Shown here piece by piece: positions 53,679 to 64,000 of a DNA stretch of 64,000 nt (position 1 is its first letter; every line of letters starts with the position of its first letter). Source of the DNA: Apricaphanius iberus (taxonomy: Eukaryota; Chordata; Actinopteri; Cyprinodontiformes; Aphaniidae); contig JAPXFQ010002688.1 of the NCBI GenBank assembly GCA_028564705.1, positions 1-64,000 on the forward strand. The letters are read 5' to 3'. The notes below the pieces were generated by a model. The model searched no databases and had not been told where the DNA came from. It saw nothing but the letters and a program-made list of their open reading frames with translations. The translations under genes were made by a program, and so were the position numbers.

Positions 53679-54745
53679 AGTTCTGGCTGTTTATTTTGGG
53701 ACTTTGTCCTTTTGGACGGTCAATCTAGGATCAGTTTTTTTTTGTTGCGCCTAAAGGCTTTTCTTTCAGTATTGACCTGTGTTTAGCTCTATCCATCTTT
53801 CCGTTAACTCTGACCAAGCTCTCTGAAATATATGTTGATGCGATATATAACCACAGCATAATGCTACCGTGTTTCACTGTGGTGCTGTGTTGTGTTGTTA
53901 GTTTTCTTCCTCACAAAGACTTTGTAAATAGGCCAAAAAAAAGTCACATTTTAGTCTCATCTGATCTTCTTGCACCTTTGTGTACATGTAGACTCTTTAC
54001 ACTAAATGGAAACTTTAAATAGCATTTATCATGCCTTTCTTTCAAGAAGTACCTTTGTCTATGTTGTACACAGCTAATATCCTATTATGTCAACATCACG
54101 TCAATTCCCAGTTGAGTTGTGGATGTTGGCAGCTCTTCTACAGTTACCTTGGGGCTCATGGCTGCTTTTCTAATGCTGTAAGTTTAGATGTCTAAATCAG
54201 TTTGCAGTTGCACCATTCCCTTTCCAACCTTTAGTTGATAGGTTTAACAGTGCTCTGTGAGATAGTTTAAGATTTTGATACGGTTTTATAACCTAACTCT
54301 GCATTAAACCCCTCAACAACTTTACCCCTGACCTGTCTATTATGTTAATTTGTCTCTCTGAAGACATTTGTTGAAAATGATCTTTAAACAAAAAGTTACT
54401 TTCCTTCTACATGAGGGGTGTGCATCTGTGGTTCTCGAGTGCCGCTGCATCTTTTGGATGCAACCCTGCTCCAACACATCCGAATAAAATGACTGGTTAA
54501 TGAACAGGCCTTTGCACAACTTGGGGATATGATAGGAAGGTTTCAAGCCTTTTGATTCAAAGCTTTGGAAGGCATTCAAACATTGCAAAACAGTGGGACT
54601 TGAGGACAGGAGTCAAAGACCTCTGTTTTACATCAAACGACTACTACTACTACTAGTTAAAAAAAACAAAAACCAAGACATTTGTGGTTTTAATGTAAAA
54701 AATGTTTTTTTTTAATTCCAAGGGGTATCATTACTTTTGCAAGCA
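53679..54745 (-). mobile_element. Tc1-like transposon relic with a nested element
   Basis: Antisense motifs in order: CTATCCATCTTTCCGTTAAC, CTCTGACCAAGCTCTCTGAA, GCTACCGTGTTTCACTGTGG, CAGTTACCTTGGGGCTCATG, CAGTGCTCTGTGAGATAG and CCCTGACCTGTCTATTATG. The far end, AAGGGGTATCATTACTTTTG, is displaced by about 270 bp of unrelated sequence. The transposase frame is destroyed. Confidence 0.7.
54405..54625. mobile_element. MITE-like element nested in the Tc1-like relic
   Basis: Ends read GGGTGTGCATCTGTGGTTCT with CGAGTGCCGCTGCATC, and at the other side ACTTGAGGACAGGAGTCAAA. These are inverted relative to one another, like the fish element family with CTCGAGGGCCG-type termini. It interrupts the 3' part of the Tc1-like relic, so it inserted later. 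Limits approximate. Confidence 0.55.
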
Positions 54746-57700
54746 TTAGCTGCCTAATATATACAACAGCTAGTAATGAAAATAGTTTTTAAGGCTGTAA
54801 CTGAACAGAGATGAGGAAAGGCTTGTGTGGAGCACAGGACGGCTTAGCTATGCATTCACTGTTGGGTCTGGCATGTGTTCTGGCACTGAGTGTGTATTCT
54901 CAACAGGACTCTGGTGGATTAGCATCCATTTGGACGGCAGAGTGCGCCACAGCTTGGGGTGACATTCAACTTGAGGAGGCCAGCAGTCCTCACATGGATC
55001 ATAAAGTTCTGTCATGCTTTTGTTTTTTAATTACATGTCATGAACATACAGGCATGTACAACATCAGTTTCATTCTGTTTGCTTTAAGTAGGATGACAGA
55101 AAGAGCAAAGTGTTTAATATTCTTCTGAAATGTCATGTGGTTCCAATCGGGCTTATGATAGGTGGTCGGGAAACTGTGGGTCAGAGGATCACGGGGGTTT
55201 TACTGGTGGGCTTGGGGCTGTGTGGAGAGCAGCCCGTTTCACGTTTGATCCCGGTCGGGGTACATCCATCCTCACAGGGCGACTGCTGTGGTCCATCTGG
55301 TGCAGGCTTTAATCACAACTCCCCAGCTTACACAAACACACACACAACACGAAGTACACTTAGCTTCCTACTCGAGGCTGCTACTGATAATAAGATGCTT
55401 TTATTTATATTCTTTATTTTTCTTATCTCTCCGCAATTTCTCTGTGGAAATTATTCAAATTTTCCTCTTTATGGATTCTGCCGCTTAGACCTGAAGCTGA
55501 AAAAAAAAAACCCTGCTATCTGTCATGGTGTTTTAAACCCTATCAAAAATCTCTCAGATCTGCATAAATGACTGCACCGCATGGCTTTTGATAAGGGGTA
55601 ACCTTTCAGAAATTAGACACATCCAAAGTCCTTTACAAGACTGGCCATCGGCACTGGGGACCACAGCATGCCCACGCTGCACAAATCCATCTCTGAAAAT
55701 GTCACTTCATGCTCGAAGAGAAGCAAGGGTGTAATGCACCAGAAAAAACTTGACGGGTTTCGGCTTAAATGCCTACACGCTTCTAGACATGTTTCAGTTA
55801 TTTTGTGTTGCTGAAACATTCGGTTGATTAGGGAGGAGTCAGTGTGGAAATCACACAAGCTACTAGATAAAAAAAAAAAAAATATGGTGGCACTCCTAAG
55901 TACGTGGACTTTGTAGAAAAACCCCCCAGTAAAAAGGTAATTTGTAATACCATACAAAATAAAGTAAAATAAAATATAACTTTAACATATTCAAATATTA
56001 ATTTTATTTAGACATTTATAGACCATATTAAGAGCAACCTTGGTGGCACCATGTTCAGGCAAAATGTAGCAAATAAAGAAGATAGTAAATTAAACATAAT
56101 AAATGGAGCAAAAAGGAGAAAAAAAGAAATACAGTATGTAAGCGATTAAACTATTTTAAAGCTAGCTACGGGAATGGATTTAATCAGGCCAGACAGCTTG
56201 TTTAAGGGGTTGTTTGTTCTGAGATTTTTTTAATTGTTCAGATGCCGGAGCAGATCTTTCAATATTCCTATAATAGAAAGTGCTATTGATTATCTTAATT
56301 CGACTGACGTTATATGAATGCACATGGTAGAACAAGTCCATCATTTCAAAAAGTTTATACTTCATATATGTTATATCAGAAATTTACAATTTTCTACTTT
56401 CTTATTTAAAGCTTATTTGTTATTTGCATTTGCAAAACCCCCTAAAATGTATCTTATCCTGTTCCCAATGTACTTTCAAAAGGAATCTGGAGAAAGTCCT
56501 GGAGTCACCAGAATTTTTACCTCAGCTAATGTTTACCCCAGCTAAATAGAGCACATAATAATACAAACATAATAACTGTGTCCCACTTCACCTGTCACTA
56601 TCCTGCTCGTCAGATGCCTGAAAGAGGACGTCTCTTTCACTGTCGGAAACTTCAAAGAGTTTCTGATGTGTCGTTCCTAGAGTCTAAACTCCTTCAATTA
56701 AGAAGAAATGGGATTTGAGTTTTCTTCTGCTGTTAAAAGATTTGAGTACAGCTTGCCAAAAGAAGGCAACTACAATTTTCCCATGTTTACAAAAACAAAA
56801 ATTTGGTTCTTTGAAAATGCTTATAGTCCCCGTAAAACATGGATGATAATAATTTAAGGGTGTGAACACTAAAACGGTGACACGCATTACTCTTAACACG
56901 ATGATAACGTTTTAAAACTACAGTTGGCAGGCTAAGAGGAGTGTTGAGCAGCTGACTGCAGGCTAGCTACCAGAGCATGAAGCCCGACTGACTGACAAGC
57001 TAGCATCAGTTTGTTTTACTCCCAAACATACTCTACAAAGAGCGGAAAAGTAAAAAGGGATCCTATTCTAAGAAGAAAGACTGAATATAGCTTAGTTTTA
57101 TTTCATACACTTAATTATATGTCACAATATTTGGCTGAAAAAAACAATAATGATAGCTCTTGCTTTAAATCATGGCATGCATTTTTGTTTTAAACTATAT
57201 GTTAGCACTATGATATGTATTTGTCATACTATAAGAATCTCCGATTGGACCATGACGGTAGACATGTATACAAGATTCAGATACTGGTCATCTCTAAGGC
57301 CGTTACTAGCGGGCTGCACTAATTTAGTGGTCAACCTTTCTTTACCCCAACGCACAATACAGGTTTACATCATTTATTCATGGAGACAGCCAACACTTTG
57401 CCTCATCCCCGGCAATTAGGGAATCAATGAAAACGAAACCCAGCTTTGGAACTATCAATTCTAAGACAAAACAGTGTTGTTCATCAAAGCGCCATGATTG
57501 GATACGAAGACAATCGCTCATCTATCGGCAGTATTGTCAGCACCTCTGCTTCGAAGGGTGCTCCGCTGTGAACTAATAAAGCAGGTTTTTCCAAATGTGA
57601 AGGTTTTTATATTGACAGGAGTGTATCGTCTGGTCAGAGGCACCTATAAAAGGGCATCTGTTATGAAACAAGGAAAAAAAAGACTACTTAATGTTCTTTT

Positions 57701-60216
57701 TGACAGGAGATTGTGTTTGCATTGAGATTTTTTTTGTCTGTAAAGAAGGCGGGGGATGAGCAGAAGCCATCTGAGTGAGATTATCACAGACGAAGACAGG
57801 TCAGTACAGGGCTTGTACCGACTAATACCTCTTTTGTTAGGGTTTGAAAGGTTGACGTACATATATAAAGCCCTGTTTTAAAATCGCTGTCAGTTTTACA
57901 ATAAATTAAGAAACGCTGAATAATCTAATGCATTTACCTCAAACATCTATTTTATTCAGAGAATAGGACCCTCCGAATGTACCGGTAGCAGTAAATATGT
58001 CAGTCGCAGAGATATTGTTTTCATAAAACATTTTTTTTGACGATGAAATGTCTTGACAGATTTGCAAACACAGTACTTTTTTCTTCCCAGACCTGTCTGT
58101 TTCATTATTCCCTCTGCATTTATCGCTTTTAAATTAAATTAAATAAGTTCAACTGGATGAGAAAACGTTGCTCTCTGTTGGCAACACATTTTTCTCTAAA
58201 ATTAAAAGTCTTATTTTTTTAAAGACGCTAAAAACAAGGAGCAGAAAATAAGATTAGTGTTTTCTACCTATTTAAACATAAAAATGCCTGCAACAATTTG
58301 CAGCTACACTATGTATGCTTAAACTACTGTAAAATATAGTTAGTTATGCTAATAAATACATTTAAAGCAAGCTGTCAATTGCTGTGGGACTAACAACAGA
58401 TTTAGTTCTTCTACTTTGGTTGTTGGGTGTGACCTTTTTGTTCAGACATTATGGACGGTGCTTTTTCCTTTGATATCCAATATTAAAGAGATAAAGTCTG
58501 TTGCCATTTAAGAGACATATTTTGTAACCTTTCAATGGGTGTTTCGCTTCCAAGTTAATATACATGAATCCCATCCACAACCATTTACAGAGCTGATTAT
58601 CTTAGGAAATTAAGTGAAATTGCCACACTTAAGAAACCCCTGCAGATAAAGTGGCATACTGAAAAACTAAAGAGAAACGACAAGAGAAGGTGTATAGTCA
58701 GCTAGCAGCATTTATATAGGATATTGAGAGAAAAAGTGTGAACGTGTTTGTGTTTGTGGGGGGGCACATGAGCCTACAGACACCTGCTTCATTCTGCAGT
58801 GATAGCTCCCAGCGGGACGCAGGCTCAGCTGCTGATCACCGAGCCCTCCCTGCAGCACTGGTGGCCAACACACGCACACATCTTCCAACAAATATGTACC
58901 CCCCGCCCCCCTCCTTTGCTGAGGGTGTGTGTGCGTTTCCTGTGGCTGACACACCACATGTGCTCACATCAACCATAAACATGTCAAGATGCACTCGCAC
59001 AAGCTGCACAGCCCAAGTTCGTGTGATGCTGAATGTGAACTCAAATGTGAAGCAGGGTGGTCATAACTCGCTCTACTGTAGTAGGAGATACGCTATAGGC
59101 GTGATATGGTTCAACAGCATATCTTCGTCTTTTTTTTTTTCTTTCTTTCTTTTCCTCGGGAGAATCCTATTGCTGAAAGGCTGGACAGGGCGCTGAATCA
59201 AACCAGTATTTAATTTGGGTCTGAAAGCAGAAAAAAGGACCATCTTTTTCTTATTCCCTGCAACTTCTCAGCTTTTAAATTTTCACCCGATCACCTAATC
59301 GTTCACAACATCTCACAAAAGCCATATTCGTTATTTTATGTGCCAGTCCTCTGTTAATCAAGCACCATTGTGCTCATGGCCACGATAATAATTTCTGATC
59401 CTGCAATTTGCACATATCTCCATTTCTGTGTTTCTCCGTCTCCAACGGTTTCTATCTTTCCGATGCCGCCGTTCTCTGTGCTTGCACCTGTTTGTGCCTC
59501 GGTGACAGCAGGGTTGTAGAGCATAAATGAACTAATTTCCTGGATATAGACAACACAGCAATCAAGGAAAGGGGAAATGCGCAGAGCAGCACAGATGGAA
59601 GGAGCTAATTATTGTTATGCAACAGAGATGACCTCTAACCATCTCCTGGCTGCTGAGATTCTGTGGTGACAAATGTTTGCCAGCGTCTGCGTCACTTAGC
59701 GCCATTTTTACCTCCCCCTTTTTTTGGGATGGGGTTCTTGTGGGGTTTATCCAAGCCTTTGTTTTGAATGTTAAAACAAAAGATTGTAGTTGTCAAACAA
59801 AGCCTAGTGTCACATGGAGAACGACAGCTGCCTGCAGAAGGTAATCAGTGGAGCTTTCCTCAAATTAACAGTATTCAGCTCTGAAGCATGGAGCACACCA
59901 TGCTTGATGTGAGGTTATGAAAATCTGGTCACAGTGCAGAAGGGAGATTAGTTTGCAATTAGATTCTTTTGTATTCATTTCCTATAAAAAAATGTAACTT
60001 CTGTTTTAGGGATGGTCATCCTGATCACCCTAAAGCTGCAAACAGAACCTGTACATGCTCATGTGAACGCTGGACTGTCATTTTGAATGTCACTAATCAT
60101 GCAAACCTACCTTTTAATCGCGTTTGAAATTAATTATTTGAATGCTCTTTTACATGCACTGCCCTACAGCTTTAACCACAGATTGGACACACACTTAACA
60201 TGCAGCTTGTTGCACA

Positions 60217-60238
60217 AACACACACACACACACACACG
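60217..60238. repeat. (CA)11 microsatellite
   Basis: Uninterrupted CA dinucleotides over 22 bp. Less regular CA-rich stretches occur near 47770-47830 and 60585-60625. Confidence 0.95.
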
Positions 60239-61865
60239 CTCCCGTACAAAGTACTGAAGAAAACACAATTCTGTAGTATTTTCAGCTGAATTGTATAATA
60301 CAAAAAGATAAAATTAAGATCTCAACAAATTAACATATATTAAAAGTGTTTTATTAACTAAATGTGTGCTCATTTATTGAACCGCAGCATTAATTAAATG
60401 GTGCTACAGGATATTACACAATCTTAAAAATACAATGCAATCCTGCGTTTCAGGCTCTGCACACCAAAGCAACCAGAATCTTCCAGCACATTTATCTAAT
60501 GTATGCAAATGATCTTGCTGTGCTTAATGAAGGCACTATTAATCACTTTAACGATGCTCTTTTTAAACCAGAGTAATCTTCTACAGATACGCACACACAC
60601 CCACGCACACGCACACACACTCTTAAACAAATACGCAAACAAACGCGCTTACACAAGTGCTCACACAAAAACCTAAAATAAATCCCCAAAATAAACCCTT
60701 ACCAAGCCTGTTTCTCACCAAAAATCCAACTATGCAGGTTATTAATAAAGGGTTTCATTAATATTATCCTGCTTTTGTCCAATCTGGTAATGATGCTTCA
60801 CTCTGCATAGTCAGTCAACTGAATATTCCATCTGAAAGGCTGCTGAGAAGATCAATCATACAAGTTAATATGTCACATGCATTAACGCAATGAATTGAGC
60901 TAATTTGCTCCAACTAATTCATGGTCCAGAACCTTCATGGAAACAACAGATAACAGTGGGTCTAAATATACGATTTCAAGGCCGATATTTCACCGCGTAC
61001 CCTTGCTCGTCGCATTTGCATAGATTTGACGGGAACCCCTGGGTACAGTCAGCAGCAGCAGCATGACGGTGGGTTATGAAGGCTTCCGGGAGGCTCCAGG
61101 GTGTGGATCTAAGCCAGTTTGAAGGAGAGCCCGAACCAATGCAGAGCCCGCAGCAGATTAGACACCCACAGCTTCGTGTCGCGTTTTATGCGGCCAGTTG
61201 GGGATTTTCCTATAACGCTTTTTTCTTTTTTCCTGCCTGAACGCAAAAGATTTTCTCAAGCATCTTTTCCCTCAAGTATTTTTTTTTCACTATGTAAATT
61301 GCAGAGTAATGTTGACTCTGGTAGAAAATGTTCCTGCTTTCTCTGCTACTTGATGGGAATTTAACAGACATACGAGTTACAATTTAATTTAATTGGAACC
61401 TCGTCATCTTGCACATGTTTAAAGATCATTCTGTTATTTTATAAGTTTTGCTTGCAGTTTTAAGAAGCCACGCAGGTACAAAGATATATAATTTTTAAGC
61501 AAGGGCAGAAAAAATAAAAAAATTTAACATATTAACCCACTCATTCACACATGCATGCTCGCATGAACACCTCAAATTCCCCTGATAACAGGCTGACTGG
61601 CAGAGGCTAAAGATGGAGTAGGCGGCCGTAATTGAACAAACATAACAATGTAAATATTTGCTAATACAATCCACTGGGGATACGGGCAGAATCCCACAAT
61701 TGATTTGCTCTCTTTCATTTTTTGTTGTTCTTCTCTTCAACACACACAGCCTAACTGTCATTTTTTATCCAAACTCCTATCTCTCGGTTACTTTTTTTGG
61801 CAAATATGTTTCCTTGTGTTCAATAAATAGATTTAGATACATTTGTCTGTCTACTATCCTCTTAC

Positions 61866-62006
61866 CAGGGGTGACCTGTAGCCCATCTGGGCGGGCGATG
61901 ACAGGGGATCCCTGGGAAATAGTGGCGAATGCGTCTCGGGGACGGAGCCCACGCCACTGGCTGCCAGTCCCGAGAGCTGCCCGTACCTCGCCATCATCTT
62001 GAGATG
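61866..62006 (-). CDS. Candidate 141-nt coding exon, unassigned gene
   Basis: Read on the minus strand, a TGTGAGCAG acceptor is followed by 47 sense codons and a strong GTAAGA donor. The exon is an exact multiple of three, phase 0 in and 0 out. Codons are strongly G/C-ending in an AT-rich region. The peptide begins HLKMMARYGQLSGLAASG, contains VPETHSPLFPRDPLSSP, and ends QMGYRSPL. It is rich in Ser, Pro and Gly, like the flexible N-terminal part of a nuclear or regulatory protein, but I recognise no family. The paired ATGATGG near its 5' end has a good initiation context, so it could instead be a first coding exon. It lies 18 kb upstream of the elavl4 MVM leader on the same strand, and its phase would allow splicing to elavl4 exon 2 or to a separate gene. 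Confidence 0.5.
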
Positions 62007-62039
62007 CTGCTCACAGAACACACACGCTCATACACGGAT

Positions 62040-62215
62040 ACAGGAGGAGAGGGGAGGAGAGGAGAGGCAAAGAGATAAAAAAAGGGAGGAAAGAGAGAGA
62101 AGAGGGAGTGAGAGACGGGAAGGAGAGCAGATAACAGCAGGTATGGGAAGGATGGTGGGAATGCTGGAGGGAAAACAAAAACTGAAACTTGGAAGAAAAA
62201 GAGGGGGGTAGACGG
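62040..62215. repeat. Purine-rich (GA/GGA) low-complexity block
   Basis: Strongly asymmetric purine composition on the plus strand (runs of GGAGAGG, AGAGAGA), immediately upstream in minus-strand terms of the candidate 141-nt exon. On the minus strand it is a long pyrimidine-rich stretch ahead of the TGTGAGCAG acceptor. Open frames crossing it are compositional. Confidence 0.85.
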
Positions 62216-62587
62216 GGATTACAGTAGACTTTGCTCTCACACAGATGCATGTGTGAATGTGCACACTTACACTTGCACAGACAGTTTTAGCCCCAGGTGC
62301 ACAATTTTGGTGCACAATTTCACAAGCAAGCTTATGTTAGATGGGCTCAATGGCTACCTTGGTTTTGATATAAAGTCTAAGCACTAGCTCTCGTTTAATG
62401 ATAACAAAGCAGACTGAGAAGCTTTTTCCCCCTCCCCAGTATCAGCCGGCTCACTGTTATCAATCATCCCCCTCTATCTTCTGGGTGCAAAGACACACAA
62501 GCAACACACATGACAGAATGGTTGGCAGCAGACATACACAAGTGAGATGTGAACAATTGAGGGGGTGAAATATCCAGAGATCTTTAC

Positions 62588-62635
62588 CTCATTGCTCAAC
62601 AAAGCAGCGTTGAGTGTTCGGCTTATTTCAAACAT
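62588..62635 (-). CDS. Candidate 16-codon first coding exon
   Basis: Minus-strand ATG followed by 15 sense codons (MFEISRTLNAALLSNE) ending exactly at a GAG|GTAAAG donor in phase 0. It sits 0.6 kb upstream of the candidate 141-nt exon on the same strand and in compatible phase, and 0.3-0.8 kb downstream of a G+C-richer, CT-rich stretch (62.9-63.4 kb) that looks promoter-like. The peptide looks protein-like but is short, and I do not recognise it. Chance occurrence of ATG, a short open frame and a good donor is not excluded. The size and leader-like form resemble the proven elavl4 leaders, so it may be a distal elavl4 leader or the start of an unrelated upstream gene. Confidence 0.33.
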
Positions 62636-62899
62636 GTTCAGATTCGATGATGAGGTTTTTGTTCTGTCCTTTTCTTTTTGGGGGGGATTCTCTTCAGTTT
62701 TTCTGCTCCCTCCTGATTTCTTTTCTAGAATCGGGGGTCAGTCACTCTGTCCCGGGAACACAGAAAAAAGAAAGAAAAAAAAATCAAATCAATTGGGGAA
62801 AAAAAGATGAGGATATATATATAAAAAAAATCCTCTTTAATTTCTGATTTGGGAGCTGTGATTTTTCAGTCCTGTTTTGGGGTTTGTTTGTTTTTCTTT

Positions 62900-63420
62900 T
62901 GCTTCCTTGTCTGCTGATGCACCTCTGGCTTGGCTGTGGCTGTTAGTTGGAGGCGTTTGAGCCCAGGGTCTCCGCCGCGAACGCACAAACACGCGTCTGA
63001 GGAGTCAATACGCTGTCTTTTAAAATCTCCCCAGTGTCAGCACATTAAAGGCAGGCAGTCGGTGGGTCTGTGGGTCGGGCTGGCTGGCTCCCTTATCTGT
63101 CCCCCGCACACTGGTTCACACAATACGCTCCGATCCTCACACTGCTCGCTAGCAGATTAGCCTATCCCAAAACATAGCACTTAGTTTAAACTCCCCTCCC
63201 TTTTTGCTCTCTCTCGCTCTCTCTGTATCGTTTCTTCTGCCTCCCTCCCTCCCTCTCTCACTCAGTCGCTCTCCTCTGCATCGCTCTCTCATCCCCCAGT
63301 TGCTCATGCGTTTCGGCAGCTACAGTTCACTGTGTGACCACAAGGTGGGAAGACTGTTCTAGCAGCACCGCTGCCACATCCCGTCCTCTCTGGGCATCTC
63401 CCATCATTTAGATTTTCCCA
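62900..63420 (-). promoter_or_regulatory. G+C-richer, CT-rich stretch; possible promoter
   Basis: Stands out from its AT-rich surroundings by several CpG dinucleotides around 62960-63010 (CCGCCGCGAACG) and long pyrimidine tracts of CTCTCT and CCTCCCTC type at 63200-63300. It lies immediately upstream (minus strand) of the candidate short coding exon at 62588-62635. Promoter identity is inferred from composition and position only. Confidence 0.25.
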
Positions 63421-63550
63421 TTTTATTTCCTTTATCTGCAGCGTTAGTTTCTAAGACATGCAGGAACACCACAAAGGCGCAATTACTGTACACTCTAAAG
63501 ATTACCCAACAAGTCAGTCAGTATGAGTAGCAATATTGTCAGTAATTTTA

Positions 63551-63558
63551 ATATATAT

Positions 63559-63623
<65 letters not shown>
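63551..63623. repeat. (TA)n microsatellite
   Basis: About 73 bp of alternating A and T with one phase slip near 63570. Likely length-variable between individuals. Confidence 0.99.
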
Positions 63624-63625
<2 letters not shown>

Positions 63626-63697
63626 TTTTAATGGAAGAAAAGTAATTTGTGTAATAAAACATGTAAAATCACGGTGGACTCCAGTGGTTTTTGGTAC

Positions 63698-63834
63698 CTC
63701 TGGTGGAAAATCATGCTGGGCTGAGCTTGAAGGTCAGGTGGTTGTCCTTTCTCCTCAGCAGGGTGTGGCAGGGGGATGACGAGGCAACCAGTCACAGCCA
63801 GCACAGCAAGAGATCCCAGCTCTTCAGCCAACAA
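63698..63834 (-). CDS. Weak candidate exon after a long polypyrimidine tract
   Basis: On the minus strand a run of T and CT about 27 bases long ends in TAG. It is followed by an open frame beginning LLAEELGSLAVLAVTGCLV and running to a CAGAG|GTACCA donor. The acceptor is strong by eye. The donor is mediocre, and the peptide is not recognised. A-rich tracts also arise by chance or from retroposon tails, so this is kept only as a possibility. Confidence 0.18.
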
Positions 63835-64000
63835 CTAAAAAAAAAGAGAGAAAAAAAAAACTATGAGTCACTTTTTCATTAAGTTAACACTTTTGATATT
63901 TTTTAGAGTTCTGATTTTATCTGCTGAGGTTACGGATGGCTATAACTCGCATGGTATGATAAACCTAAACTAAAATGCCCCAGTTTCCCCGTATCGTAGT

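Larger units (their letters stand above)
44231..61865. other. Region upstream of the elavl4 leaders, no gene identified
   Basis: Between the MVM leader and the candidate exon cluster. If the cluster belongs to elavl4 this is intron; otherwise it is intergenic. Recognisable contents are the TA-flanked mariner-type element (45.09-46.0 kb), the second LINE tail (49.83-50.72 kb), and the Tc1-like relic with an element nested in it (53.68-54.75 kb). A (CA)n array lies at 60.2 kb. Small G+C-richer patches at 58.8 and 61.0-61.15 kb have open frames without recognised domains. Nothing else can be named at 44.3-45.0, 47.1-49.8, 50.8-53.6 or 54.8-60.2 kb. Confidence 0.5.

Noticed and set aside
54811..55128. 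105-codon plus-strand ORF with a signal-peptide-like start (MHSLLGLACVLALSVYS)
   Set aside because: The hydrophobic stretch starts mid-frame, no downstream exon or homologous protein is recognisable, and it lies in repeat-rich non-coding sequence.
58738..59196. 152-codon plus-strand ORF and opposing minus-strand frame with Ig-like SYHC
   Set aside because: No conserved Ig residues around it, no splice context that fits, and composition explains the openness.
60985..61150. G+C-richer patch with a minus-strand open frame including PSNLCKCDEQGYAVKYRP
   Set aside because: No acceptor upstream and no recognised family; kept only as a possible conserved non-coding patch.

Overview
The window looks like teleost nuclear DNA: AT-rich, almost entirely non-coding, with very short exons far apart, and full of fish-type repeats (decayed Tc1/mariner transposons, a tRNA-derived SINE, an L2-like LINE 3' end, and small inverted-repeat elements). 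There is no bacterial, viral or organellar gene organisation. Species cannot be named from sequence alone.

The one gene identified with confidence is elavl4 (HuD, a neuronal ELAV/Hu RNA-binding protein), on the minus strand. Its first common coding exon is at 12017-12263. It carries the N-terminal linker and the first half of RRM1, and is bounded by a clean acceptor and donor. Two alternative leader exons lie about 30 kb upstream: one encodes MEWNGFKM (41850-41873) and one encodes MVM (43775-43783). Both end in phase 0 at a GT donor and join in frame to the IISNMEAP start of exon 2, as in mammalian HuD, whose known N-termini are MEWNGLKM and MVM. These leaders are too short to appear as ordinary ORFs. 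The part below 12017 is intron 2; exon 3 (which carries RNP1) is not in the window.

At 61.8-63.8 kb there is a second, less certain cluster of minus-strand exon-like segments. A 141-nt segment (61866-62006) has a strong donor, an acceptor and 47 GC-rich codons in phase 0/0. A 16-codon ATG-initiated segment (62588-62635) ends at a GTAAAG donor. A weaker segment (63698-63834) follows a long polypyrimidine tract. I cannot assign these to a family. By strand and phase they could be further, more distal elavl4 leaders, or the 5' exons of a separate gene.

Layout: 1-12016 elavl4 intron 2 with Tc1-like relics, an L2-like LINE tail and a nested SINE; 12017-12263 exon 2; 12264-41849 intron 1 with Tc1/mariner relics, a ~1 kb foldback element built on a tandem repeat, MITE-like elements and a (GGAA)16 array; 41.8-44.3 kb the two leaders and probable promoters; 44.3-61.8 kb upstream region with a TA-flanked mariner-type element, a second LINE tail and a Tc1-like relic with another element inside it; 61.8-63.8 kb the candidate exons and a long (TA)n array. 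All seven Tc1/mariner relics whose sense could be read run in the same direction as elavl4.
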